From an uncultured Mailhella sp. (GTDB taxonomy: Bacteria; Desulfobacterota; Desulfovibrionia; Desulfovibrionales; Desulfovibrionaceae): DNA of 5,437 bases. The stretch is from NCBI GenBank assembly GCA_910577155.1, contig CAJTMS010000024.1, positions 1-5,437 on the forward strand, in the 5' to 3' direction. A program made the position numbers and the translations under genes. The notes under the pieces were generated by a model. It did not search any database and was not told where the DNA came from. It was given only the letters and a program-made list of their open reading frames with translations. Shown here in pieces: positions 1 to 5,437 of the stretch; position 1 is the first letter of the stretch; each line of letters opens with the position of its first letter.

Positions 1-28
1 GCTTTTATAGTTTGCTTAATGAAGAATA

Positions 29-3000
29 CTACTTGTCTTCAGCCATTTTTTTGAGGGATTCATAACGAGCATTGTATTGTTCAATAAGGGTTGTACGGAA
101 TTGTTTTGCAAGTTCCGGTTTTGCACTTTCAAGTTGAGCAAAGCGGTTTTCACCGAGCATGAATTCTTCCATGGTACCGTCAGGTTCTTTGCAGTCAAGG
201 CTGAAAGGTTTATCAGGATTTGCAGGATTGTAGCGGTAAAGAGGCCAGTAGCCTGATTTTACAGCTAATTTTTCTTCTTCCATGCTCTTGCCCATACCCT
301 TGCGGATGCCTTGGTTGATACACGGAGCGTAAGCAACAATAAGAGATGGACCGTGATAAGCTTCAGCTTCTTTGAATGCTTTGAGAACTTGGTTCATATC
401 AGCACCCATGCTTACGTATGCAACGTAAACATAGCCATAACTCATCATCATTTTACCAATATCTTTCTTGCGAACAGGTTTACCGCTTGCGGCAAATTGT
501 GCAATAGAACCGAGAGGTGTTGCTTTAGAAGCTTGACCGCCGGTGTTTGAGTAAACTTCTGTATCCATAATAAGGATGTTAATATCAGCATTAGAAGCAA
601 GGACGTGGTCTACGCCGCCAAAGCCGATATCATAGCCCCAACCGTCACCGCCAAAGATCCAGAAGGATTTTTTGGTGAAGAGGTCACTCATTTGGGCGAT
701 TTCATTGAGAGTGCAGCCACAGCTTTCACAGCAGGAACCTTGTTCAAAAATGAGGTTCATAACTGCTTCGCCGCATTCTTTTGATTTTACACCGTCTTTT
801 CTATTGTCGAGCCAGTTTTGGATAGCTTCTTTGAGTTCGCCGGAAATGTCTTCGGTAAGAGCTTGTTCACAAAGGGAAACAAGTTTGTTGACACGAGCAA
901 CATAGGCATCATGCATGCCAAGTCCATATTCAGCAGCATCTTCAAAGAGGGAGTTACCCCAAGCAGGACCATGACCGTCTTTATTGGTAGTATATGGGTT
1001 TACAGGAGAAGAAGCACCCCAAATGGAGCTGCAGCCTGTTGCGTTGGCAATAACCATACGTTCGCCAAAAAGTTGGGTAAGGAGTTTTACATAAGGAGTT
1101 TCGCCGCAGCCTGCGCAGGCACCGGAGAATTCGATGAGCGGTTGTTGGAATTGTGAGCCCTTCAAGGTGAAACGATCCATAACTTCTGTTTTGGGTTCAA
1201 CATGTTCAGCAGCAAAAGCAAGGTTTTCATTTTCCGCATCTTGAAGTTCTGCAAGAGGTTTCATAACAAGAGCTTTTTCCTTAGCAGGACATACGTTTGC
1301 ACAAGAACCGCAGCCTTGGCAGTCCATTGCATAAATTTGCATACGGAATTTCAAGCCGTCTAAGCCTTTGCCAACAGCTTTGATTGTTTCAAAGCTTGCA
1401 GGAGCGCCTGCAAGTTCTTCTTCACTTGCAAGTACAGGACGGATAGAAGCGTGAGGACAAACGTAAGAGCATTGGTTACATTGGATACAGTTTGCAGCAA
1501 TCCATTGTGGGATAGAAATAGCAACACCGCGTTTTTCGCAAGCTGTTGTACCAAGAGGAACAACGCCGTCCGGGCTGAATGCAGAAACAGGGAGTTTGTC
1601 GCCTTGCTGTGCAAGAATAGGACGAACAACATCACGGATATATGGATCTTGATCGTTGTAAATGCTTGGAGTATCAGGTGCAGTTGCCCATGATTCCGGG
1701 TAGTTGATTTCTTTAAGAGCGTCAATAGCTTTATCAACAGCAGCAATGTTCATGTTAACAACTTTTTCACCCTTCTTGCCGTATGTTTTACGGATAGAAT
1801 CTTTGAGGAGGCTGATAGCTTCTTCAAAAGGAAGAACATTGGCAAGCTTGAAGTATGCCGTTTGGGTTACCATGTTGATACGTCCGCCAAGACCAACTTC
1901 CTGTGCTACTTTTACGGCATCAACGTTGTAGAATTTGAGTTTCTTTTGGGCAATAACACGTTTCATTTGACCCGGAAGTTCTTTATCAAGTTCTTCAACA
2001 GTGTTCCATGCAGAGTTCAAAAGGAAGGTTCCGCCTTCTTTGATGCCTTCAAGAACATCATATAAATGAACATAAGCAGATTTATGGCAGGCAATAAAGT
2101 CCGCTTGGGTAATGAGGTAAGAAGATTTGATTGGTTTCTTGCCAAAACGCAGGTGGGAAACAGTGAATCCGCCGGATTTTTTGGAGTCATACGCAAAATA
2201 TGCCTGAGCATACATGTCGGTATTGTCACCAATAATTTTGATAGCTTGTTTGTTAGCGCCAACTGTACCGTCAGAACCAAGGCCAAAGAATTTACATTGA
2301 ACAGTGCCTTCGGCAACAGTATCAATTTCATGACCGACTTCCAAGGAAAGGAAGGTTACATCGTCTTTGATGCCAACTGTGAAGTGGTTTTTAGGTCCGC
2401 TTGCAAGCATATTGTCAAATACGGCAAGAGCCATTGCAGGAGTAAAGTCTTTTGAACCAAGACCATAACGACCGGCAATAATTTTAGGAAATACGCGGAT
2501 ACCTTCACCGTGTTCAACAAAAGCGGAACAGATGTCTTGATAAAGTGCTTCACCAAGTGAGCCGGGTTCTTTTGAACGGTCAAGAACGGTAAGTGTTTGT
2601 ACTGTTGCAGGAAGAGCTTGGAAAAGATGTTCTACACTGAATGGACGGAACAAACGCACTTTGATAAGACCAACACGCTGACCTTGGCTCGTCAAGTAGT
2701 CGATAACTTCTTCAATAACATCACAGGCAGAACCCATAGCAACAATAACGCGTTCAGCTTCCGGATCTCCGTAGTAGTCAAATGGTTTATATTTACGTCC
2801 AGTGATAGATTCAACTCTTTCCATAGCACTGACAACAACGCCGGGAACTTGGTTATAGTATGGGTTGGAGCTTTCTCTGTTTTGGAAATATGTGTCCGGG
2901 TTTTGTGCTGTACCGCGTTGATGAGGATATTCAGGGTTCAAAGCACGGTCACGGAAAGCTTGGACATTATCCCAGTTAACAACTTTTTTGATATCTTCAT

Positions 3001-3562
3001 AGTCAATCATTTCAATTTTGCGGATTTCATGAGAAGTACGGAATCCGTCAAAGAAGTGACAGAAAGGAACAGAAGAATCAATAGCAGCAAGGTGGGCAGC
3101 TAAAGCCAAGTCCATTGCTTCTTGTGGGTTATTGGAGCAAAGCATTGCAAAACCAGTTTGGCGGGCAGACATAACGTCTTGATGATCACCAAAAATGGAA
3201 AGAGCATGGCTTGCGAGTGCACGAGCAGCTACGTGGAATACACCGGGCAAAAGTTCACCTGCAATTTTATACATATTAGGAATCATCAAGAGAAGACCCT
3301 GAGATGCGGTGAAGGTAGAAGTGAGAGCACCTGCTGCGAGACAGCCGTGTACTGTACCGGCAGCGCCTGCTTCTGATTGCATTTCACGAACATTAACAAT
3401 TTGACCCATTACGTTTTTTTTGCCTTGGGCTGCCCATTCGTCCATAAGTTCACCCATAACAGATGATGGGGTAATAGGATAAATTGCAGCGGCATCGCTA
3501 AGAGCATAGGCAACATAGGCGGCTGCGGTGTTACCGTCCATAGTTTTCATTTTTGCTGCCAT
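29..3562 (-). CDS. por: Pyruvate:ferredoxin (flavodoxin) oxidoreductase, single-chain, complete
   Basis: Converts pyruvate, CoA and oxidised ferredoxin to acetyl-CoA, CO2 and reduced ferredoxin; a cytoplasmic homodimer in characterised relatives (also called NifJ). The 1177 residues run in the family's order. The N-terminal pyruvate-binding domain has YPITPSS (28-34, Thr31), Glu64 and Arg114. The gamma-type domain begins near 424 (GLGSDGTVGANK). A 2x[4Fe-4S] ferredoxin domain has Cys692/695/698/702 and Cys748/751/754/758. The TPP domain has the proximal-cluster cysteines 816, 819, 844 and 1081, GDGW at 972-975 and YSNTGGQ at 1004-1010 (Asn1006). No expected catalytic or cluster residue is missing. 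The ATG at 3562 is chosen because GGAGG lies 4 nt upstream; the stop is TAG. Oddities are a cysteine-rich loop at 944-950 and no C-terminal domain like the oxygen-protective one of D. africanus. It is transcribed divergently from the YbjQ-like gene. What follows downstream lies outside the window. Confidence 0.97.
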   Translation of the reverse strand: MAAKMKTMDGNTAAAYVAYALSDAAAIYPITPSSVMGELMDEWAAQGKKNVMGQIVNVREMQSEAGAAGTVHGCLAAGALTSTFTASQGLLLMIPNMYKIAGELLPGVFHVAARALASHALSIFGDHQDVMSARQTGFAMLCSNNPQEAMDLALAAHLAAIDSSVPFCHFFDGFRTSHEIRKIEMIDYEDIKKVVNWDNVQAFRDRALNPEYPHQRGTAQNPDTYFQNRESSNPYYNQVPGVVVSAMERVESITGRKYKPFDYYGDPEAERVIVAMGSACDVIEEVIDYLTSQGQRVGLIKVRLFRPFSVEHLFQALPATVQTLTVLDRSKEPGSLGEALYQDICSAFVEHGEGIRVFPKIIAGRYGLGSKDFTPAMALAVFDNMLASGPKNHFTVGIKDDVTFLSLEVGHEIDTVAEGTVQCKFFGLGSDGTVGANKQAIKIIGDNTDMYAQAYFAYDSKKSGGFTVSHLRFGKKPIKSSYLITQADFIACHKSAYVHLYDVLEGIKEGGTFLLNSAWNTVEELDKELPGQMKRVIAQKKLKFYNVDAVKVAQEVGLGGRINMVTQTAYFKLANVLPFEEAISLLKDSIRKTYGKKGEKVVNMNIAAVDKAIDALKEINYPESWATAPDTPSIYNDQDPYIRDVVRPILAQQGDKLPVSAFSPDGVVPLGTTACEKRGVAISIPQWIAANCIQCNQCSYVCPHASIRPVLASEEELAGAPASFETIKAVGKGLDGLKFRMQIYAMDCQGCGSCANVCPAKEKALVMKPLAELQDAENENLAFAAEHVEPKTEVMDRFTLKGSQFQQPLIEFSGACAGCGETPYVKLLTQLFGERMVIANATGCSSIWGASSPVNPYTTNKDGHGPAWGNSLFEDAAEYGLGMHDAYVARVNKLVSLCEQALTEDISGELKEAIQNWLDNRKDGVKSKECGEAVMNLIFEQGSCCESCGCTLNEIAQMSDLFTKKSFWIFGGDGWGYDIGFGGVDHVLASNADINILIMDTEVYSNTGGQASKATPLGSIAQFAASGKPVRKKDIGKMMMSYGYVYVAYVSMGADMNQVLKAFKEAEAYHGPSLIVAYAPCINQGIRKGMGKSMEEEKLAVKSGYWPLYRYNPANPDKPFSLDCKEPDGTMEEFMLGENRFAQLESAKPELAKQFRTTLIEQYNARYESLKKMAEDK

Positions 3563-3566
3563 ATTT

Positions 3567-3571
3567 CCTCC
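3567..3571 (-). promoter_or_regulatory. Ribosome binding site of the oxidoreductase gene
   Basis: On the minus strand a full GGAGG is followed by AAAT and then the ATG at 3562. It selects this ATG over the in-frame Met5, which would lie 16 nt from the GGAGG. The strong site fits a highly translated metabolic enzyme. Confidence 0.85.
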
Positions 3572-3600
3572 ATAAATATAGTTTTGTATGAATTAAAGGC

Positions 3601-3619
3601 TCTGTGCATGAAACACAGA
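3601..3619 (-). repeat. Inverted repeat in the oxidoreductase leader (hairpin or operator)
   Basis: TCTGTG and CACAGA are perfect 6-bp inverted arms separated by 7 bases, 39 bp upstream of the ATG. In the mRNA it could form a small hairpin ahead of the ribosome binding site; in DNA it could be a dimeric regulator site. The spacing between the TGTG and CACA cores is 7, not the 8 of a classical CRP-type site, so I do not name a regulator. It has no T-run, so it is not a terminator. Confidence 0.4.
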
Positions 3620-3679
3620 AAATGTACACAATTGCGGCAAGTTGTTATTTCAAGCCCGAAAAACAGGGGGCAAAACACT

Positions 3680-3691
3680 AATGCATGCATT
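3680..3691. repeat. 12-bp perfect palindrome near the predicted oxidoreductase start site
   Basis: AATGCATGCATT is identical on both strands. It lies directly downstream of the candidate -10 box at 3692-3697, so it would cover the predicted transcription start at about 3685. That position suits a repressor site, but no family is recognised, and palindromes of this length can occur by chance. Confidence 0.35.
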
Positions 3692-3720
3692 TGTATATCT
3701 TGTTTGTCGAGTAATAACAA
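3692..3720 (-). promoter_or_regulatory. Candidate sigma-70 promoter for the oxidoreductase
   Basis: On the minus strand TTGTTA (3720-3715) and TATACA (3697-3692) are separated by exactly 17 bases; each matches its consensus at 4 of 6 positions. Predicted start is near 3685, giving a leader of roughly 120 nt that contains the 3601-3619 inverted repeat. The AT-rich surroundings make chance matches likely, so this is only the best candidate among several. Confidence 0.35.
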
Positions 3721-3754
3721 AATACACTTTTTTTTCTACTATTTCAAGTTAAAA

Positions 3755-3783
3755 AATAAAAATAATTTGCTGTTGTATGTCAA
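3755..3783 (-). promoter_or_regulatory. Alternative upstream sigma-70 promoter for the oxidoreductase
   Basis: A perfect -35 hexamer TTGACA (minus strand, 3783-3778) is followed after 17 bases by TTTATT (3760-3755), a 4 of 6 match to the -10 box. It would give a leader of about 185 nt. It competes with the candidate at 3692-3720, and both could be used. Confidence 0.25.
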
Positions 3784-3809
3784 AAAAATGAATGAGATGA
3801 GAAAATTTT

Positions 3810-3828
3810 GCTTAACTTTACGATAAGC
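3810..3828. repeat. Inverted repeat upstream of the sigma-54 promoter
   Basis: GCTTA and TAAGC arms are separated by 9 bases, centred about 28 bp upstream of the GG element of the sigma-54 promoter. Activators of sigma-54 usually bind farther upstream, roughly 80-150 bp from the start, so this is more likely another regulator's site or chance. Confidence 0.2.
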
Positions 3829-3844
3829 TATTGAAATATAAAAC

Positions 3845-3861
3845 TTGGCATAAGCTTTGCT
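3845..3861 (+). promoter_or_regulatory. Sigma-54 (RpoN) promoter of the YbjQ-like gene
   Basis: TTGGCATA, four bases, then TTGCT. The -24 GG (3847-3848) and -12 GC (3859-3860) are separated by exactly 10 bases, as sigma-54 requires. The match to TTGGCACG-N4-TTGCW misses only the C and G of the CACG part. Predicted start is near 3872, leaving a leader of about 35 nt before the ATG at 3907. It implies control by an activator ATPase, which is not encoded in this window. A TATAAA at 3878-3883 could serve as a sigma-70 -10 box instead, but no good -35 box sits ahead of it. Confidence 0.65.
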
Positions 3862-3896
3862 ATATATTTGGCATGCGTATAAAATTTTGTTTTTGT

Positions 3897-3901
3897 GGAG
3901 G
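3897..3901 (+). promoter_or_regulatory. Ribosome binding site that fixes the start of the YbjQ-like gene
   Basis: GGAGG is followed by CAATT and the ATG at 3907, a near-ideal spacing. It overlaps the in-frame GTG at 3895, which therefore cannot be the start, and it lies 11 nt from the ATG at 3913, so 3907 is preferred. Confidence 0.85.
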
Positions 3902-3906
3902 CAATT

Positions 3907-4632
3907 ATGTTTATGTTACTTGGCGGAAATGAAAAAAAGACGAAGAAGGAAGTTTCACAGGCACAAAGCGTTAGAGATGCAAAGGAATTATTTAATATGG
4001 GACGTTTTCCTGTTGTCACAACACAGCAAATTGAAAATCGTCCTATTGCAAAAGTGCTTGGACTTGTATGCTGCCGTGGTTTTGATTCTGAAGAAGCATT
4101 TTTTGGTATGGCCGCTATGGCTGTGAATAAAGGCGCACAAGGCATTATCGGATACAATGAAAATGTGGCGTTCCACCCGGACGGAAGCAAATATTTCTCT
4201 TGTTTTGGCACGGCTGTCATGTTTGAACGGGAAGGCAGAAACGATTTATTGAGTGATACTAATCGTATTAAAAATGCTTTAAGTCGTATTCCCACAGCTG
4301 ATCCGACAAAAACAAACTCATTGAACACAAAAACGTATAATAAAGCTGTTGATGATCTTGGAGGAGATCAGGATACAGTAAGTCTTAGTTCCTATGGCAA
4401 AAACTTACAAAATGCTGAAAATGGCGGAGTAAAAAAAGAAGATATCGACCTTACGGAGAAAAAACAGGTTTTCAATTCTGCACAGATAGCAGCACAGCTT
4501 ATGCAGGAAGAAGAGGAGGAAGAAATCAAAGCAAGTGCTTATAAATTATCACAGCCTGCAGAAGAAGACGACCCTGTTTTACAACGAATTTTAGCCAGTC
4601 AAAAACGGCAGGCTGTTTCCAACATGCAATAA
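3907..4632 (+). CDS. YbjQ-like (PF01906-type) domain protein with long acidic, probably disordered tail
   Basis: 241 residues from the ATG fixed by GGAGG. Residues 36-106 resemble the YbjQ/UPF0145 family, sometimes annotated as heavy-metal binding: VVTTQQIENRPI (36-47), LGLV (51-54), GAQGIIGYN (76-84) and FGTAVMFE (100-107). These correspond to the family's TT..I.G..I, YxGVV, GA.AVVGI and SGTAV signatures. The stretch between the first and second halves of the domain is shorter than in E. coli YbjQ as I recall it. Residues 1-25 are charged, with no signal peptide or membrane segment, so a cytoplasmic location is expected. Residues 110-241 are polar, with six glutamates at 201-206 and a conserved-looking end, DDPVLQRILASQKRQ (221-235); I recognise no domain there. 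The molecular function is unknown, and metal binding is not evident from this sequence, which has only Cys55, Cys56 and Cys99. It is apparently monocistronic, sigma-54 driven and followed by its own terminator. Confidence 0.85.
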   Translation: MFMLLGGNEKKTKKEVSQAQSVRDAKELFNMGRFPVVTTQQIENRPIAKVLGLVCCRGFDSEEAFFGMAAMAVNKGAQGIIGYNENVAFHPDGSKYFSCFGTAVMFEREGRNDLLSDTNRIKNALSRIPTADPTKTNSLNTKTYNKAVDDLGGDQDTVSLSSYGKNLQNAENGGVKKEDIDLTEKKQVFNSAQIAAQLMQEEEEEEIKASAYKLSQPAEEDDPVLQRILASQKRQAVSNMQ

Positions 4633-4656
4633 ATTTATACGCTGCACAAAAACATG

Positions 4657-4692
4657 AAAAACGGATATTCCACAATGAGTATCCGTTTTTTT
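4657..4692 (+). terminator. Rho-independent terminator of the YbjQ-like gene, possibly bidirectional
   Basis: A 14-bp stem with one G-U pair (arms 4657-4670 and 4677-4690), loop CACAAT, and a run of seven T at 4686-4692 beginning within the second arm. It lies 24 bases after the TAA. On the minus strand the same stem is followed by TTTTT, CATG and TTTTT, so it can also stop transcripts arriving from the convergent TsaB-like gene. Confidence 0.9.
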
Positions 4693-4923
4693 ATGCTTTT
4701 TGGGCTTGTCATGGCTTTTCCGATGTTTTTATTGCAGCGCTCACAAATAAGCTGATAACTAAAGCGAAAAAGCTCTCTCCTGTACCCTCTTTCAGAACTT
4801 TTTAATAGGAAAGCGTATCATAAAAGTTTCAAGGTTTATCGGAAATGCTCCGGGGCAGCGTATAGAAATTAATAGGTGAAACCACACATCATGAAAAACA
4901 CGATTAACCCGTTGCAAATTATG

Positions 4924-4954
4924 AAAAACGGACAGCAATACGCTGTGGTCGCCG
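4924..4954 (-). terminator. Weak candidate terminator of the TsaB-like gene
   Basis: Read on the minus strand, CGG and ACAGC pair with GCTGT and CCG around the loop GTATT, with a 5-base bulge (CGACC) on the 5' side, followed by TTTTT. It begins three bases after the TAA, the right place for a terminator. The stem is short and bulged, so it may be inefficient and the stronger hairpin at 4657-4692 may act as backup. Confidence 0.35.
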
Positions 4955-4957
4955 CAC

Positions 4958-5437
4958 TTAAGAGCCCAGCAGGCGGTTCAGTTCCTGACGGCTTTGTATG
5001 GGGTCACGTCCCTGCAGTTTGGCAATATGGGGAAGATTTTGGATAGCGTCACATTCTTTCAAATAAATGGGGCTAATATCTTGTTTTTGCCATGTAAGAG
5101 TCTGTAAACATTGGATAAGGCTGTTTATGCTTGGACTGTCAAAATAACTCGGCAGGCACAGGCAGGTATGGCTATTGAGTATTTCCTGTGCTTTTTCGCT
5201 GCGTATTCCGCTGCCATAGCAATAGTTGCAGGGAATATTGGCAAGTTCTGTATAGGGAATAAGTTTTAATGCTGTTACTGCATGCAGTGTGTTCTTCGTC
5301 CATTGAAAACATTGAGAATGGACAAGTTCGCGTGTTCCGCCGGTGACAATATGGATAGTTTCCCCTTCTTTTGCAAAAAAGTTAAACGCAAGAGCCTGCA
5401 TATAATTAATGCCTGCCTGCCAGCCGTTATTGGCTCC
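4958..5437 (-). CDS. tsaB: TsaB-like tRNA threonylcarbamoyladenosine biosynthesis protein, C-terminal part
   Basis: Partial: the frame is open through the window edge, so the true start lies beyond 5437; 159 residues and a TAA stop are visible. The internal ATG at 5401 has coding sequence ahead of it and no ribosome binding site, so it is not the start. TsaB partners TsaD (and TsaE) in the complex that places the threonylcarbamoyl group on A37 of ANN-reading tRNAs. The call rests on general pattern. A stretch QAGINYMQALAF resembles the helix after the family's glycine-rich segment. It is followed by a strand (IHIVTGGTRELVHSQCF) in the place of the usual DARxxEVY segment, then a GSG turn (YGSGIRSE). 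The PIYLKECDA element near the end matches TsaB's usual PxYLR..DA. The extended end, NLPHIAKLQGRDP and onward, recalls the Desulfovibrio form. The ATPase-fold N-terminus is not visible, so a related acyl-carrier or glycoprotease-like protein cannot be excluded. Confidence 0.6.
   Translation of the reverse strand, partial: GANNGWQAGINYMQALAFNFFAKEGETIHIVTGGTRELVHSQCFQWTKNTLHAVTALKLIPYTELANIPCNYCYGSGIRSEKAQEILNSHTCLCLPSYFDSPSINSLIQCLQTLTWQKQDISPIYLKECDAIQNLPHIAKLQGRDPIQSRQELNRLLGS

Larger units (their letters stand above)
3563..3906. other. Divergent intergenic control region
   Basis: About 344 bp with no convincing gene on either strand, very rich in A and T runs, especially 3720-3810. Reading toward the oxidoreductase (minus) it holds candidate sigma-70 promoters, a 12-bp palindrome and an inverted repeat in the probable leader. 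Reading toward the YbjQ-like gene (plus) it holds a sigma-54-type promoter, an inverted repeat just upstream of it and a strong ribosome binding site. An 80-codon plus-strand frame at 3584-3826 is open here, but its predicted product is low-complexity and looks like chance translation of AT-rich DNA. Confidence 0.7.
4633..4957. other. Convergent intergenic region
   Basis: About 325 bp between the stop codons of two converging genes. It contains the strong terminator at 4657-4692 and a weak minus-strand terminator candidate at 4924-4954. Between them, 4693-4890 shows no convincing gene, RNA gene or repeat. A 51-codon plus-strand frame begins at 4891 but is not well supported. The 12-mer ATGAAAAACGGA occurs twice (4654-4665 and 4921-4932), each time as the T-tail side of a minus-strand hairpin. 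Confidence 0.6.

Noticed and set aside
1..28. Terminator or next gene downstream of the oxidoreductase
   Set aside because: Only 28 bases are available, with no hairpin or T-run visible, so nothing can be said about termination or operon continuation.
311..3376. Many open frames of 60-170 codons on the plus strand and in the other minus frames across the oxidoreductase
   Set aside because: They lie wholly within a gene proved by intact motifs along its full length. Their products have no recognisable motifs, and their starts lack good ribosome binding sites. They are antisense or frame shadows of a codon-biased gene.
3654..3671. GCCC/GGGC inverted repeat as a terminator
   Set aside because: The arms are only 4 bp with a 10-base spacer and no T-run on either strand. 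It also lies in the probable oxidoreductase leader, where a terminator would need more support.
3584..3826. 80-codon plus-strand frame in the intergenic region
   Set aside because: The product is low-complexity (runs of K, N, F and L) from AT-rich DNA, and the frame overlaps the promoter and leader signals of the oxidoreductase. There is no credible ribosome binding site.
3895..3906. GTG at 3895 as an upstream start for the YbjQ-like gene
   Set aside because: The GTG overlaps the GGAGG that serves the ATG at 3907, and it has no ribosome binding site of its own.
3857..4126. 89-codon plus-strand frame overlapping the start of the YbjQ-like gene in another frame
   Set aside because: It begins at the predicted transcription start region with no ribosome binding site, and its product is an unstructured mix of K, R and L. 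It is a frame shadow.
3828..4328. 166-codon minus-strand frame opposite the YbjQ-like gene
   Set aside because: It is antisense to a gene with recognisable family motifs, a strong ribosome binding site, a promoter and a terminator. It has no motif of its own.

Overview
The window looks like chromosome from an anaerobic bacterium. By eye it is AT-leaning, with intergenic regions clearly richer in A+T than the genes. The best guess is a low-GC member of the Desulfovibrio group. Three things support this: a single-chain pyruvate:ferredoxin oxidoreductase whose catalytic residues fall at or close to the Desulfovibrio africanus numbering I remember; a near-consensus sigma-54 promoter; and a divergent TsaB-like protein whose C-terminus resembles the Desulfovibrio form as I recall it. 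This placement is inference; no rRNA or species marker is present.

Layout: (1) Bases 29-3562, minus strand, hold a complete 1177-residue pyruvate:ferredoxin oxidoreductase, two thirds of the window. (2) Bases 3563-3906 are an AT-rich divergent control region. It holds candidate sigma-70 promoters, a 12-bp palindrome and a leader hairpin for the oxidoreductase on the minus strand, and a good sigma-54 promoter for the next gene on the plus strand. (3) Bases 3907-4632, plus strand, encode a 241-residue protein with a compact YbjQ-like (PF01906 type) domain followed by a long polar, acidic, probably disordered tail. A strong hairpin-plus-T-run terminator follows. (4) Bases 4633-4957 are a convergent intergenic region with little in it beyond terminators and one doubtful 51-codon frame. 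(5) Bases 4958-5437, minus strand, are the C-terminal 159 residues of a gene cut by the window edge, most likely TsaB of the tRNA t6A pathway.

The three genes do not form an operon. The oxidoreductase and the YbjQ-like gene are divergent, and the YbjQ-like gene and the TsaB-like gene converge. The oxidoreductase is central energy metabolism: pyruvate to acetyl-CoA, CO2 and reduced ferredoxin. The YbjQ-like gene is the least understood item, and its sigma-54 control suggests it responds to a specific signal. I see no mobile element, CRISPR array, tRNA or rRNA, and no clear evidence of an undescribed multi-gene system. The points most worth checking are the sigma-54-driven YbjQ-like protein with its tail and a cysteine-rich insertion in the oxidoreductase.
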